NCBI RefSeq assembly: GCF_000429865.1
Contig: NZ_KE386979.1
Coordinates: forward strand, 251,572-315,571
Length of the DNA stretch: 64,000 bases
Origin: Cucumibacter marinus DSM 18995
Lineage (GTDB): Bacteria; Pseudomonadota; Alphaproteobacteria; Rhizobiales; Devosiaceae
Reading direction: 5' to 3'
Part shown: piece by piece, positions 32,561 to 42,313 of the stretch
Position numbering within the stretch: position 1 is the first letter of the stretch
Layout of the letters: each line of letters starts with the position of its first letter
Translations under genes and position numbers: made by a program
The notes under the pieces: model-generated
The model's input: only the letters and a program-made list of their open reading frames with translations
Told to the model about the DNA's origin: nothing
Database searches by the model: none

Positions 32561-34290
32561 GACAGACCCACGATCTGGCCGCTGTCATCAAGGCCGATAC
32601 CAAGAGCAGCAGGCTTTCTCGGCAGACCCGGCATAGTCATGATGTCCCCGCAGATGGCCACGACGAAGCCTGCGCCGGCGGACAGCCGAACATCGCGCAC
32701 GGGCAGCTCATGGCCTTCCGGCGCGCCGAGCAAGGTCGGGTCGGAAGAGAAGCTGTATTGGGTCTTGGCAATGCAGACCGGTAGATGGCCGAAGCCGAGT
32801 TTTTCGATCTGGGCGATGGAGCGGCGGGCCGTGTCGGTGAGCGAGATCGATCCGGCGCGATAGATTTTCCTGGCGACGGCCTCGATCTTGTCGGTGATCG
32901 GCAGATCGTCCTCATAGGTAAATGTGAGCGGAGCTGCCGGCGTTTCGAGGGCGTCGAGCACGGCCTGAGCCAGGGCGCTTGCACCTTCGCCGCCTTCCGC
33001 CCAATGGCGTGAGACAGCGAGCCGCACGCCCAGCTCGTGGCACAGGGCCTCGATGGCCAGAACCTCTTCGGCACTGTCCTTGACGAAATGATTGAGCGCC
33101 ACGACCGGCTCGCGGTTGAAGCCGCGCAGGTTTTCGACATGGCGTCGCAGGTTCACACCGCCGCGCCTGACCGCTTCGGGGTCGGGACGGTCGAGATCGG
33201 CCTTGGCGACCCCGCCCTGCATCTTGAGGGCGCGGATGGTCGCCACAAGCACCACCGCATCGGGGGCAAGGCCGGATTGGCGGCATTTGATGTCGAGGAA
33301 TTTTTCGGCGCCGAGATCCGCGCCGAACCCTGCCTCGGTCACGACCACATCATTGAGCGCCAGCGCTGCCTTGGTGGCGGCCACCGAGTTGCAGCCATGG
33401 GCGATATTGGCGAAGGGGCCGCCATGGATGAAGGCCGGGGCGTGCTCGATGCTCTGCACCAGATTGGGCTGGAAGGCATCCCGCAGCAACACGGCCATGG
33501 CACCATCGGCACCGATCTCGGCAGCGGTCACCGGGGTCTTGTCGCGCGTATAGCCGACGATGATGCGGCCCAGGCGCTGCTGAAGATCGGCAAGGTCTTC
33601 GGCCAGGCAGAAGATCGCCATGATCTCGGAGGCAACGGTGATATCGAACCCGTCCTCCCGCGGCACCCCGTGGGCCGGGCCGCCCAGGCCGGCAACGATG
33701 TTGCGCAAGGCTCGGTCATTCATGTCCATCACGCGCTTGAAGGTGATCCGGCGCGGGTCGACCTCGGGCTCGCCGCCCCAATGGATGTGATTGTCGAGCA
33801 TGGCTGCCAGCAGGTTGTGCGCGGCCGTAATCGCGTGGAAATCGCCATTGAAATGCAGGTTGATGTCTTCCATCGGCAGAACCTGGGCACGGCCGCCACC
33901 GGCGGCCCCGCCTTTCATGCCGAAACACGGGCCGAGCGACGGTTCGCGCAGGCACACGGCGGATCGGGTGCCGAGATGGTTCAGCCCGTCATTGAGGCCG
34001 ACGCTGGTGGTGGTCTTGCCTTCACCCGCGGGGGTTGGGGTTATGGCTGTGACCAGCACCAGCTTGCCGCGAGGGCGATCCTTGAGCGAGGCCATGAAGT
34101 CGCCGGAGAGCTTGGCCTTGTAATGGCCATGCGGCACCAGCGCCTCTGCCGGGATACCCATTTTCTCTTCGGCGAGGCCGAGAATGGGCTGCATGGTTGC
34201 GGCCCGCGCAATCTCAATGTCCGGAGCACCGGGCGGGGGCAGATCGTCGGCCTGCGTCTGATGCGATGCGGGTTTGAGGGCGTAGTCCAT
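32557..34290 (-). CDS. fhs: Formate-tetrahydrofolate ligase
   Basis: Interconverts formate, ATP and tetrahydrofolate with 10-formyl-tetrahydrofolate. About 577 residues, normal length. The P-loop is [16 protein letters not shown] (about 86-101), followed by [19 protein letters not shown], the family block [17 protein letters not shown] and the potassium/folate region near [16 protein letters not shown]. In methyl-group catabolism it usually runs toward formate, recovering ATP. It lies 24 bases after the metF-like gene and overlaps the oxygenase gene by 4, so it is committed to this operon rather than a housekeeping copy. Confidence 0.96.
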   Translation of the reverse strand: MDYALKPASHQTQADDLPPPGAPDIEIARAATMQPILGLAEEKMGIPAEALVPHGHYKAKLSGDFMASLKDRPRGKLVLVTAITPTPAGEGKTTTSVGLNDGLNHLGTRSAVCLREPSLGPCFGMKGGAAGGGRAQVLPMEDINLHFNGDFHAITAAHNLLAAMLDNHIHWGGEPEVDPRRITFKRVMDMNDRALRNIVAGLGGPAHGVPREDGFDITVASEIMAIFCLAEDLADLQQRLGRIIVGYTRDKTPVTAAEIGADGAMAVLLRDAFQPNLVQSIEHAPAFIHGGPFANIAHGCNSVAATKAALALNDVVVTEAGFGADLGAEKFLDIKCRQSGLAPDAVVLVATIRALKMQGGVAKADLDRPDPEAVRRGGVNLRRHVENLRGFNREPVVALNHFVKDSAEEVLAIEALCHELGVRLAVSRHWAEGGEGASALAQAVLDALETPAAPLTFTYEDDLPITDKIEAVARKIYRAGSISLTDTARRSIAQIEKLGFGHLPVCIAKTQYSFSSDPTLLGAPEGHELPVRDVRLSAGAGFVVAICGDIMTMPGLPRKPAALGIGLDDSGQIVGLS

Positions 34291-34314
34291 GCGAACGCTC
34301 CCGAGAGCTTGATT

Positions 34315-35208
34315 TCAGACCCAGGCGTGGGTGGTGAGGTATCCCGCGCGCCATTCGAGTGCGCCGTTGAGGCCGCCAAAGGGGTAGATGTGCACGCCTT
34401 CGATCAGGCTGTGCGGTGTGGCAGCAACATGGGCGGCGATATTTGACAGAAGCTCGTCCGGCGACCAGCGGCCAAGCAGTCTGGCAGCGCCTGGCCGCTT
34501 TTGCAGCATGCGCATCGATGTGCCCACGCCGCAGCTCAGCGCAAAGGACAAAAGCGTGCGCATTTTGGCGGGGCCCGGTATGCCGACATGAACCGGCATG
34601 TCGATCCCGGCATCGCGCAGTTCGCGGTCCCATTGTGCGAGCTGATCCGCCTCGAACACGAACTGGGTCGTCACCCACATGTCGATGCTCTGCTCGCGGG
34701 CATAGGCCTGCTTGAACCTGAGGGCATCCAGCAGCACGTCATTGCCGGCTCTGGGATGCCCTTCGGGATGGCCGGCCACGCCGATGCGGTTGATCCCGTG
34801 CCGGATGAGTATGCCGCTTTCAAGCAGTTGCATGGTGTCGGCATAGGGCCCCTGCGGCTCGTCCGGATCTCCGGCGATCAACAGGATCCCATCGGCGCCG
34901 GCCTCGACATAGCGCGGCAGGGCGGCCTCGAGTTCTGCCTCGCTCACAACCGAACGGGCAGCGAGGTGGGGGATCGGCCGCATACCGGCCCCTGCCAGCC
35001 GACCACACAGCTCGACATTGTCGGCAAAGGCGGCGCCTGGCAGGAAAGGCAGATAGACGCGCGTTCCAGCCGGCATCGCCCCGGGAGATGGCAGTTTGTC
35101 ATAGGCCGATGCGGTGACCTCGAAGGAGGCGCCGGCGGCCAGGGCCGCCAGCGCATCGCGTTCGTCTGTCACCGTCTTGAGGTCGGGCGCGGATTCGAGC
35201 GCACTCAT
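34315..35208 (-). CDS. Methylenetetrahydrofolate reductase-like protein
   Basis: About 297 residues, TIM-barrel MetF family. Matching features are SFEVTASAYDKLPSP at the N-terminus, a GILLIAGDPDEPQGPYADT loop close to the MetF folate/flavin segment, GVAGHPEGHPRAGND, FVFEADQLAQW and HVGIPGPAKMRTLL. In this setting it probably oxidises 5-methyl-tetrahydrofolate, made by the adjacent methyltransferase, back to methylene-tetrahydrofolate. The start at 35208 follows GAGGAG; the longer frame overlaps the upstream gene. It is a catabolic paralogue candidate rather than the methionine-biosynthesis enzyme, judged by context only. Confidence 0.88.
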   Translation of the reverse strand: MSALESAPDLKTVTDERDALAALAAGASFEVTASAYDKLPSPGAMPAGTRVYLPFLPGAAFADNVELCGRLAGAGMRPIPHLAARSVVSEAELEAALPRYVEAGADGILLIAGDPDEPQGPYADTMQLLESGILIRHGINRIGVAGHPEGHPRAGNDVLLDALRFKQAYAREQSIDMWVTTQFVFEADQLAQWDRELRDAGIDMPVHVGIPGPAKMRTLLSFALSCGVGTSMRMLQKRPGAARLLGRWSPDELLSNIAAHVAATPHSLIEGVHIYPFGGLNGALEWRAGYLTTHAWV

Positions 35209-35230
35209 GCGGCTTACTCCTCGATGGAGG

Positions 35231-36628
35231 TCAGTCGGCGTAGTCGCGGCCCTTGTACTTGGCCACTTCGCGGGCATTGGGATTAACCGAGGGCCGGAAG
35301 GGCACTTCGACGACTTCCGCATCGACGGTATTGCCGGGATGGCCCATGGCGTATTCGTCGGGCAGCCAGACCTCGAGCTTGGTGCCGATGTCGGTGTGCT
35401 CGACCGGTACCCAGGCCAAAGCGATGTTGACCTGCAGTTCAGGCGAGTACCAGGGCGAGGTGACATAGCCCACCGGCTCGGTGGTGCCGGGCAGGCAGAT
35501 CAGCCAGAAATCGGGAGCGTAGTCCGTCACCGGCAGACCACCGAAGGTGATGCCGACCATTTTGTTCTTGAACGGCGGACGACCGGCTTCGATCTCGGCG
35601 CGCACCTCTTCGAGCTTCGCCTTGCCGATATAGTCACCGGCCTTCTTGCGCGGCACCTGGTAGGCAAGGTTGCACTGGAAGGGCAGGGTTTCCTGGTCGA
35701 TGTCCTGCCCCCATGACAGGATGCCCGCGGCGATGCGGCGATGGTGGGCCGGAGCGATCACCATCAGATTGTGCTTCTCGCCGGCGGCCAGCACGGTGTT
35801 CCACATGTCTTCGGCGTAGAGCGTGGCGTCGTAGAGGTAGATCTCGTAGCCTTTTTCGCCGGTGAAGCCGGTCTGGGAAATGATCACGTCGCGCCCGGCG
35901 ACCTGGCCGGCCATCAACCCGTAATAGGGAATGTCGCGAACTGCGTCGCCGAACAGGTCGGCCATCAGGTCCTCGGATTTCGGACCCTGAATTTGAACCG
36001 GCGCGACATCGATCTCCTTGATGCTGACGTCGAAGCCCTTGCCGATATTCACTCCGCGCAGCCACATTTCGAGGTCGCTGTCAGAGATCGAGAACCAGAA
36101 TTCGTCCTCGGCGATGCGCAGCAGCACGGGATCGTTGAGAATGCCGCCGGCCTCGTTGCACAGGATCACATATTTGCCGCGCATCGGTTTGATCAGCGTT
36201 GCATCGCGGGTAATCACGTAGTCGACAAAGGCCTCGGCGTCGGGGCCCTTCACCTGGATCTGGCGCTCGACGGCCACGTTCCACATGGTGACGTGATTGA
36301 TCAGCGCGTCATACTCGACCATGGCGCCGCCATCCTCGGGGCGGACATAGCCGCGCGGATGATAGATCCGGTTGTAGACCGTGGCGCGCCAGCACCCCGC
36401 TTCATGGGAGAGGTGCCAGTAGGGGGACTTGCGGACCCGGGTGGAGATCAGCATCTCGACCGGGGTGCGGCCCGATTGTCTCAGATTGATCGGAACGCTG
36501 CGGTCGGACTGGTCAACAGTTGTGACCTGGCCGGCTATGCGGCGGGCCAGTTCGGCTGTGGAGGGCACGTTGCCATCCGTGTTGAGGGGGCTCACGGAAG
36601 GGAACTCGGTCTGCTCGGTCATGCTCAT
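35231..36628 (-). CDS. DmdA-like tetrahydrofolate-dependent aminomethyltransferase (GcvT family)
   Basis: About 465 residues. The body follows the DMSP demethylase DmdA pattern as I recall it: NHVTMWNVAVERQIQVKGPDA, GGILNDPVLLRIAEDEFWFS, DLEMWLRGVNIG, PVQIQGPKSEDLMADLFGDA, and a C-terminal YVTSPWYSPELQVNIALAWV. It is about 100 residues longer than DmdA, mainly at the N-terminus. The family moves methyl groups from sulfonium or amine substrates to tetrahydrofolate. First gene of the operon with metF-like, fhs, oxygenase and DMGDH-like genes. Substrate could be DMSP, glycine betaine or another onium compound. The start is uncertain among GTG 36637, ATG 36628 and ATG 36622, and no clear ribosome-binding site decides it. 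Confidence 0.82.
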   Translation of the reverse strand: MSMTEQTEFPSVSPLNTDGNVPSTAELARRIAGQVTTVDQSDRSVPINLRQSGRTPVEMLISTRVRKSPYWHLSHEAGCWRATVYNRIYHPRGYVRPEDGGAMVEYDALINHVTMWNVAVERQIQVKGPDAEAFVDYVITRDATLIKPMRGKYVILCNEAGGILNDPVLLRIAEDEFWFSISDSDLEMWLRGVNIGKGFDVSIKEIDVAPVQIQGPKSEDLMADLFGDAVRDIPYYGLMAGQVAGRDVIISQTGFTGEKGYEIYLYDATLYAEDMWNTVLAAGEKHNLMVIAPAHHRRIAAGILSWGQDIDQETLPFQCNLAYQVPRKKAGDYIGKAKLEEVRAEIEAGRPPFKNKMVGITFGGLPVTDYAPDFWLICLPGTTEPVGYVTSPWYSPELQVNIALAWVPVEHTDIGTKLEVWLPDEYAMGHPGNTVDAEVVEVPFRPSVNPNAREVAKYKGRDYAD

Positions 36629-36859
36629 CTGGCTCACCCGGGTCTCGCAATGGTTGTTCGATGCGTCAGACTGCTCCCGTCGAAATCGCCGCGTTAGACC
36701 GGCGGCGACGCAATATGTTCAAAAAACGCCACAACGGTCGCAGATGCTGACCCAAACTTGGGGAGCCGGAATCCCGTATGGGGATCAAGGGTCTGGCCGC
36801 GGGTTGGTGATTGGCAAATTGAAACACGCCATGCAGGATGGGTGAAAAGGGAGGCCTGT

Positions 36860-38116
36860 TTGGCTGAATTCGACTGGCACGCGGGACGCACAGACCTTGC
36901 CCAATTGGCGCAGCTCGACCGCACACCGGTCGAGGGCGAGGTGGATATGGTCAAGGTTCGCGCCTATCGCCTGGGGCGGGTGCGCGAGCAAATGCGCGAG
37001 CGTGAGATAGGAGCCCTCATTCTCAGCGATCCGGTCAATATCCGCTATGCGACCGGCGCCCGGAACATGCAGGTCTTTACCTCCCGCAACCAGCCATCTC
37101 GCTATCTCGTGCTGACCTCGAACGACGCGATACTGTTCGAATTCACAGGCTGCGCACACCTCGCCGACGGGCTCGAAACGCTGACCGAGGTACGCCCCGC
37201 GGTCACTGCGAGCTATGTGGCGGCAGGCGAAGAGATCGCCGAGCGTGAAAAAGCCTGGGCCCGGAAGACCGGCGCGCTTCTCAGCGAGCTTGTCGAACCT
37301 GGCGCCCGGGTCGGGCTCGAACGGCTCAATGCCGGCGCGGCAATCGCGCTGAAGGATCAAGGCTTTGAAATCGTCGATGCGCAGGCGCCTGTCGAACGGG
37401 CGCGAGCAATCAAATCGTCCGAGGAAATGAAATGCGTGATCGCTTCGCTGCGGGCGACCGAGGTGGGGGTTGCGCGACTGCGGCGGGCGATCCGGCCCGG
37501 CATGACCGAAACCGCTTTGTGGGCTGTGCTGCATCAGGCGGTGATCGAGCAGAACGGGGACTATATCGAAACCCGGCTTCTGAATTCTGGCCCGCGCAGC
37601 AATCCCTGGTTCCAGGAAGCCGGGTCTCGGGTGATCGGTGAGAACGAATTGATCGCGCTCGATACCGATGTGGTGGGGTGTTTCGGCTATTACGCCGATT
37701 TCTCGCGCACCTTTCATTCGGGGCCGGGCAGGCCAAGTGCTGCCCAGCGCGAACTCTACAAGACCGCGCTCGAGCAGATCGCCCACAACATGGCGATCAT
37801 CGGCCCGGGTCTCACCTTCCGCGATTATGCCGACAAGGCCTGGTCGATCCCGGAAAAATACTGGGCCAACCGCTACTATCTCTCTGCCCATGGCTGCGGC
37901 ATGACCGGCGAATATCCCTATCTCTATCACCGGGCCGATTTCCCCGATGCCGGTTATGACGGGGTTCTCGAGCCGGGCATGACGGTCTGCGTCGAAAGCT
38001 ATATCGGGGAGGAAGGCGGGGCCGAGGGGGTCAAGCTCGAACAGCAGATCCTGATCACCGAGACCGGCACCGAATTGCTCAGCGAATTCCCGTTCGAAGA
38101 CGATCTGATGGTCTGA
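36860..38116 (+). CDS. M24-family protein similar to DMSP lyase DddP
   Basis: About 418 residues from a TTG at 36860, chosen because GGGAGG lies 5 bases upstream; a longer frame from 36758 has no such site. The C-terminal half tracks DddP closely: ETRLLNSGPRSNPWFQE, metal ligands in ALDTDVVG and ADFSRT, His in AHGCGMTGEYP, and Glu in CVESYIGEEGG and KLEQQILIT. In DddP the residue six after that His is the proposed catalytic Asp (as I recall, Asp377 of the Ruegeria enzyme); here it is Gly. The metal site looks intact but the lyase base is missing. It is divergent from the DmdA-like operon. Function is open. Confidence 0.82.
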   Translation: MAEFDWHAGRTDLAQLAQLDRTPVEGEVDMVKVRAYRLGRVREQMREREIGALILSDPVNIRYATGARNMQVFTSRNQPSRYLVLTSNDAILFEFTGCAHLADGLETLTEVRPAVTASYVAAGEEIAEREKAWARKTGALLSELVEPGARVGLERLNAGAAIALKDQGFEIVDAQAPVERARAIKSSEEMKCVIASLRATEVGVARLRRAIRPGMTETALWAVLHQAVIEQNGDYIETRLLNSGPRSNPWFQEAGSRVIGENELIALDTDVVGCFGYYADFSRTFHSGPGRPSAAQRELYKTALEQIAHNMAIIGPGLTFRDYADKAWSIPEKYWANRYYLSAHGCGMTGEYPYLYHRADFPDAGYDGVLEPGMTVCVESYIGEEGGAEGVKLEQQILITETGTELLSEFPFEDDLMV

Positions 38117-38177
38117 TGCCGATGCTGGCGGAAGCGATGCTGGGCATCACGGACCAGAGCCCCTATGGTCGCGTGCG

Positions 38178-38600
38178 ATGATCGCGATTACCGACAGCGT
38201 TGCCATCGAGGACAGCGAGCTCGATTTCTCCTTTGTCCGGTCCTCGGGGCCGGGCGGGCAGAACGTCAACAAGGTGGCGAGCGCGGTTCAGTTGCGGTTC
38301 GATCTGATGGGCTCGGCTAGCCTGACCCGCGCGGTCAAGGAGCGGGCCGCGCGGCTCGCAGGCAGCCGGCTGACCAAGAATGGCGAGATCATCATCTTCG
38401 CCGAACAGCATCGCAGCCAGGAGCTCAACCGCGAGGATGCGGTTGCGCGGCTGGTGGCTTTACTGTCCAAGGCGGCGACTCCACCCAAGGCACGCAAGAA
38501 GACCCGGCCCACGCTCGGTTCGAAAAAGCGGCGGCTCGAAGCCAAAACCAAGCGCGGCCAGATCAAGAAGCTGCGCAAGGGGCCTTCTCGTTTCGAATGA
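38178..38600 (+). CDS. arfB: Peptidyl-tRNA hydrolase ArfB (ribosome rescue)
   Basis: About 140 residues, standard for ArfB/YaeJ. The catalytic GGQ is in SSGPGGQNVNKVAS (about 22-35), in a release-factor domain 3 fold, and the C-terminal tail is long and basic (KKRRLEAKTKRGQIKKLRK), as needed to enter the empty mRNA channel of stalled ribosomes. It releases nascent chains from non-stop complexes. It follows the DddP-like gene by 61 bases with no obvious functional link. Confidence 0.95.
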   Translation: MIAITDSVAIEDSELDFSFVRSSGPGGQNVNKVASAVQLRFDLMGSASLTRAVKERAARLAGSRLTKNGEIIIFAEQHRSQELNREDAVARLVALLSKAATPPKARKKTRPTLGSKKRRLEAKTKRGQIKKLRKGPSRFE

Positions 38601-38678
38601 AAAAACTTCAAAACCGGTGTTGACCCTCACGCGACGTGAGCAACTATCTCACGGTCCTGCGGAACGCGGAGGCAGCTT

Positions 38679-39446
38679 ATGTATACGGTCAGTGAAGTCG
38701 CAAGAATGTCCGGGGTCACGGTGCGGACCCTGCATCATTATGACGAGATCGGATTACTGCCGCCCGCGCATATCGGCGAGAACCGCTATCGCTACTACGG
38801 GCGGGAGGAATTGCTGCGGCTGCAGCAGATCCTCTTGCACCGGGCGCTGGGCCTGCCGCTCGAAGAGATTTCGGCGATCCTTGACGATCCCGATTTCGAC
38901 CGGGTGGCAACGCTTCAAAAGCACCGGCGCAAGCTTCAGACCGAAGCGGAACATTATGCCGACCTCATAAGGACGATCGACCGCACGATCGCCGATCTCA
39001 AAGGAGACGACGTGATGAGCGACATGGATCTTTATTCGGGCCTGGTGCCCGCCGAAAAGCAGGCCGAATACGAGGCCTGGCTGGTCGAAAAATACGGGCC
39101 GGACATGGCCGAGGATATCAAGCGGTCGAAACAGGTCATGGCTGACTGGACCAAGGGCGATATGGAAGCGGCGATGAAGCAGCTTGCGATTGCCGAACAG
39201 GGCCTGGCCAATGCCATGGATCGCGGCATTTCTGCCGAGGATTCTGCCAATGACCCGCTGATCGAGATCCACCGGGCCTGGGTGGCGCGAATGTGGGACA
39301 AGCCGTGCCCGCCTCAGGCCTATGCCGGGCTGGCGGACATGTATCTGTCGCACCCGGATTTCGAGGCCCGGTATGAAAGCATCGCCAAGGGGTTCACCAC
39401 CTATCTGACCGATGCGATGAAGGCCTGGGCAGAGCGGCAGGGCTAG
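38679..39446 (+). CDS. MerR-family regulator with TipAS domain
   Basis: About 255 residues. The N-terminal MerR HTH reads TVSEVARMSGVTVRTLHHYD then ENRYRYYGREELLRLQQI, followed by a coiled dimerisation helix to about residue 110. The C-terminal half is a TipAS domain (YEAWLVEKYGPDMAEDI, WVARMWDKPCPP, FTTYLTDAMKAW), an all-helical pocket that binds bulky drugs such as thiopeptides in Streptomyces TipA. No efflux gene is adjacent, so it may regulate only itself. A strong terminator follows. Confidence 0.93.
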   Translation: MYTVSEVARMSGVTVRTLHHYDEIGLLPPAHIGENRYRYYGREELLRLQQILLHRALGLPLEEISAILDDPDFDRVATLQKHRRKLQTEAEHYADLIRTIDRTIADLKGDDVMSDMDLYSGLVPAEKQAEYEAWLVEKYGPDMAEDIKRSKQVMADWTKGDMEAAMKQLAIAEQGLANAMDRGISAEDSANDPLIEIHRAWVARMWDKPCPPQAYAGLADMYLSHPDFEARYESIAKGFTTYLTDAMKAWAERQG

Positions 39447-39485
39447 CCGCTTTCGGTCAGTCGAGTCAGCCTCGACCGAAGGATT

Positions 39486-39513
39486 GGGCGCGCTGCAGGG
39501 CGCGCCCTTTTTT
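39486..39513 (+). terminator. Rho-independent terminator
   Basis: Eight-bp stem GGGCGCGC/GCGCGCCC, 6-base loop, then six T residues, 39 bases after the TipAS regulator stop. Confidence 0.9.
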
Positions 39514-39678
39514 GCCGAATGCTGTCGGCGATTTTCGACGAAATGCCCGTTTCCGACGGAACAAAACCGCATCGAGCGGAGTTTGGCCCTCAATCAGGAA
39601 ATTGAAATCGCCCGCCGGAGATCTCCGGAACCGAACGTTTCTCCGCCATCTCCGGGAACTGCCCCAGAGGAGAGAGAA

Positions 39679-42219
39679 ATGACCCGCGATTCCCATCCGC
39701 AATCATCAAAACGCCCTTCCGCCTGGCAGTTCGGCCTGAGCCGTCTGCTGGGTGCGATTTTCGGCGTGATCGGTCTGATCCTGTCTGTTGGCGGGATTTG
39801 GCTGATCACGCTTGGCGGTACATTCTATTACCTGGTGGCGGGCATCGGACTGATCGCCACAGCTTTTTTCTATTTCAGGCGCTCGATAGGGGCGGTCTGG
39901 CTTTACCTTCTGACCTACGCCTTCACCCTCGTCTGGGCGCTTTGGGAGGCCGGATTTGACGGTTGGGCCCAAGTGCCGAGGCTGGTGGCGCCCTCGGTCA
40001 TGCTTGTCTTGGTTCTGGCTTCGATCCCGATCCTGAAGCGCGGGAGTTCGAGCCGATCAGCGCAAGGCAGGCCGGCCATGGCGGGGGTGTCAGTAGCGGT
40101 GGTCGCCCTGGCGGTGGCCGGAGCTGCGGGATATGTGAGTTTTAGCCCGCAGGTCACTGCGCAGAGCGCCGGATCGCAGGCCGAGGATGCCGAGACGACC
40201 CAGACACCGGCCGCGGCGTTGGAACCTGCCGAAGCGCCTCAACCGGTTGAAGACACCGGCGATGCTCTGGATCAGGGCAGGGTCGCGTCCGCCGCGCGGG
40301 CCAAACCCGAAGAGACGCTGGAGGCCGGCACGGACTGGCCGGTCTATGGCGGCGGCGTCCAGGCGGTGCGTTATTCGCCGCTTTCCGACATTACCGCAGA
40401 CAATGTCGGCCAGCTCAAGCGGGTCTGGACCTTCCACACAGGGGATCTCCCCAACAAGGAAACCAAGGGCAAATACTCGCCCGAAACGACCCCGATCAAG
40501 GTCGGCGACAGCGTCTATCTGTGCTCTGCGACCAATGAAATCATTGCTCTTGACGCCGGCACCGGCCTCGAGCGCTGGCGCTACGATCCCGGCGTGCCCG
40601 ACGACGCGATCCCCTATGGTGCGACCTGCCGGGGCGTTTCTTACTACAAGGTCCCCGATGCCGATCCTGACACGCCTTGTTCGGCCCGCATCATCGAAGG
40701 CACGCTTGATGCGCGACTGATTGCTGTCGACGCCGAGACCGGGCAGCCCTGCAGCGATTTCGGAACGGCGGGTATGGTCGACATGCATGAAGGCATCGGC
40801 GATGTGGTGCCGGGCTGGTATGGGCATGTCGCCGTCCCGACCATTGTGCGCGGCGTCGTTGTCGTTGGCGCCCAGGTGCTCGACGGCCAGGCCGAGGATG
40901 CGCCTTCCGGGGTCATTCGCGGGTTCGATGCACGGACCGGCGAACTGGTCTGGGCCTGGGATATGTGCAAGCCGGGGCTCACAGGAAAACCGGCGGCCGG
41001 GGAAACCTATACCCGCGGCACGCCCAATATGTGGACCGCCGCCGCGGCAGACCAGGAACTCGGCTATGTCTATGTCCCGCTCGGCAACTCGGCTGTCGAC
41101 TATTTCGGCGGCAATCGTTCGGCCTGCGAGAACGAGTACAGCAGTTCGCTGGTCGCACTTGATGCGCGGACCGGCGAAGAGGTCTGGACGTTCCAGACGG
41201 TGCATTACGATGTGTGGGACTACGACCTGGGGTCGCAACCCACCCTGGTCGATCTGTCAATCGAGGGAGAAACCGTGCCGTCGGTGATCCTGCCGAGCAA
41301 GCAGGGCGAGATCTTCGTGCTCGACCGGCGCACCGGGGAGCCGGTCTTCGATGTTGCCGAACGCGAAGTGCCGGGCGGCGGTGTCGAGCCCGAGAACCTC
41401 TCGGATACCCAGCCCTTCTCAGGCTTTCACACGCTTGCCAAGGATCGGCTCAAACCCGAGGATATGTGGGGGATGTCGCCGATCGACCAGATGTTCTGCC
41501 GCATCCAGTTCCATCAGGCGGTTTATGACGGCGAATACACGCCGCCTACGCTCGACAAGCGCTGGATTCAGTATCCTGGCTATAATGGCGGCTCGGACTG
41601 GGGCAGTGTCGCGGTCGATCCCGAACGCGGCCTGTTGATCGCCAACTATAACGACATGCCGAACTACAATCGGCTTCTGTCTCGCGAAGAGGCCCGGGAA
41701 CGTGGTCTAGTGCCGATCAATATTCCCGGTCAAAGCCACAACAATCCGCAAGCCGGTTCGCCTTACGCGATCGATGTGAATGCGGGCTGGCGCCAGGACT
41801 TTACCGGCCTGATGTGCAAGCAACCGCCTTATGGCGGTATCAGGGCCATCGATCTGGCCACCGGGGAAACGGTCTGGGACCGCCCCTTGGGCGAGGCCCG
41901 CGCCAATGGGCCGTTCGGTATCCCGTCATTACTGCCCATTCCGATCGGCACCCCCAATAATGGCGGCTCTGTCGTGACCGGCGGCGGGCTGATCTTCATC
42001 GCTGCGGCCACCGACAATCTGATCCGGGCGATTGATATCGAGACCGGTGAGGTTGTCTGGACCGACGAGTTGCCGGCAGGCGGGCAGGCCAACCCGATCA
42101 CCTATGAAGCGGATGGCCGGCAGTACCTGGTGCTGATGCCGGGGGGTCATCACTTCATGGAAACCGGGGTCAGCGATGCTGTGGTTGCCTGGGCTCTTCC
42201 CGGCAACGACAACGCCTGA
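39679..42219 (+). CDS. gcd: Membrane-bound PQQ-dependent glucose/quinate/shikimate dehydrogenase
   Basis: About 846 residues. Four or five transmembrane helices occupy about residues 15-155 and anchor the enzyme in the inner membrane. An Ala/Pro/Glu/Gln-rich linker of about 60 residues follows, longer than in E. coli Gcd, and then an eight-bladed PQQ beta-propeller in the periplasm (WPVYGGGVQAVRYSPLSDIT, ATCRGVSYY, YDLGSQPTLVD, repeated GGxVVTGGGLIFIAAATD). It oxidises glucose or a related sugar and reduces ubiquinone. The start at 39679 follows AGGAGAG. No PQQ-synthesis genes are in the window. The quinate and shikimate relatives are alternatives. Confidence 0.93.
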   Translation: MTRDSHPQSSKRPSAWQFGLSRLLGAIFGVIGLILSVGGIWLITLGGTFYYLVAGIGLIATAFFYFRRSIGAVWLYLLTYAFTLVWALWEAGFDGWAQVPRLVAPSVMLVLVLASIPILKRGSSSRSAQGRPAMAGVSVAVVALAVAGAAGYVSFSPQVTAQSAGSQAEDAETTQTPAAALEPAEAPQPVEDTGDALDQGRVASAARAKPEETLEAGTDWPVYGGGVQAVRYSPLSDITADNVGQLKRVWTFHTGDLPNKETKGKYSPETTPIKVGDSVYLCSATNEIIALDAGTGLERWRYDPGVPDDAIPYGATCRGVSYYKVPDADPDTPCSARIIEGTLDARLIAVDAETGQPCSDFGTAGMVDMHEGIGDVVPGWYGHVAVPTIVRGVVVVGAQVLDGQAEDAPSGVIRGFDARTGELVWAWDMCKPGLTGKPAAGETYTRGTPNMWTAAAADQELGYVYVPLGNSAVDYFGGNRSACENEYSSSLVALDARTGEEVWTFQTVHYDVWDYDLGSQPTLVDLSIEGETVPSVILPSKQGEIFVLDRRTGEPVFDVAEREVPGGGVEPENLSDTQPFSGFHTLAKDRLKPEDMWGMSPIDQMFCRIQFHQAVYDGEYTPPTLDKRWIQYPGYNGGSDWGSVAVDPERGLLIANYNDMPNYNRLLSREEARERGLVPINIPGQSHNNPQAGSPYAIDVNAGWRQDFTGLMCKQPPYGGIRAIDLATGETVWDRPLGEARANGPFGIPSLLPIPIGTPNNGGSVVTGGGLIFIAAATDNLIRAIDIETGEVVWTDELPAGGQANPITYEADGRQYLVLMPGGHHFMETGVSDAVVAWALPGNDNA

Positions 42220-42244
42220 GCACCGGATCCTGCACTGACGAGTG

Positions 42245-42278
42245 GATCGGGGCGGTACCTAGGTGTGCCGCCCCGATC
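42245..42278 (+). terminator. Hairpin after gcd
   Basis: Perfect 11-bp stem GATCGGGGCGG/CCGCCCCGATC with a 12-base loop between gcd and the DUF4396 gene. There is no T-run directly after the stem, so it may act by folding or with Rho. Confidence 0.6.
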
Positions 42279-42313
42279 TGTCGAGTTTCGATCTGGTTGA
42301 AAGGACATTCAGG

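Noticed and set aside
33037-34446. Plus-strand frame of 469 codons over fhs
   Set aside because: Antisense to fhs with low-information composition.
35231-36628. DMSP demethylase dmdA
   Set aside because: Family match but about 100 residues longer and surrounded by amine-demethylation genes; the substrate cannot be fixed from sequence.
36860-38116. DMSP lyase dddP
   Set aside because: Strong similarity, but the proposed catalytic Asp is Gly, so the symbol was withheld.
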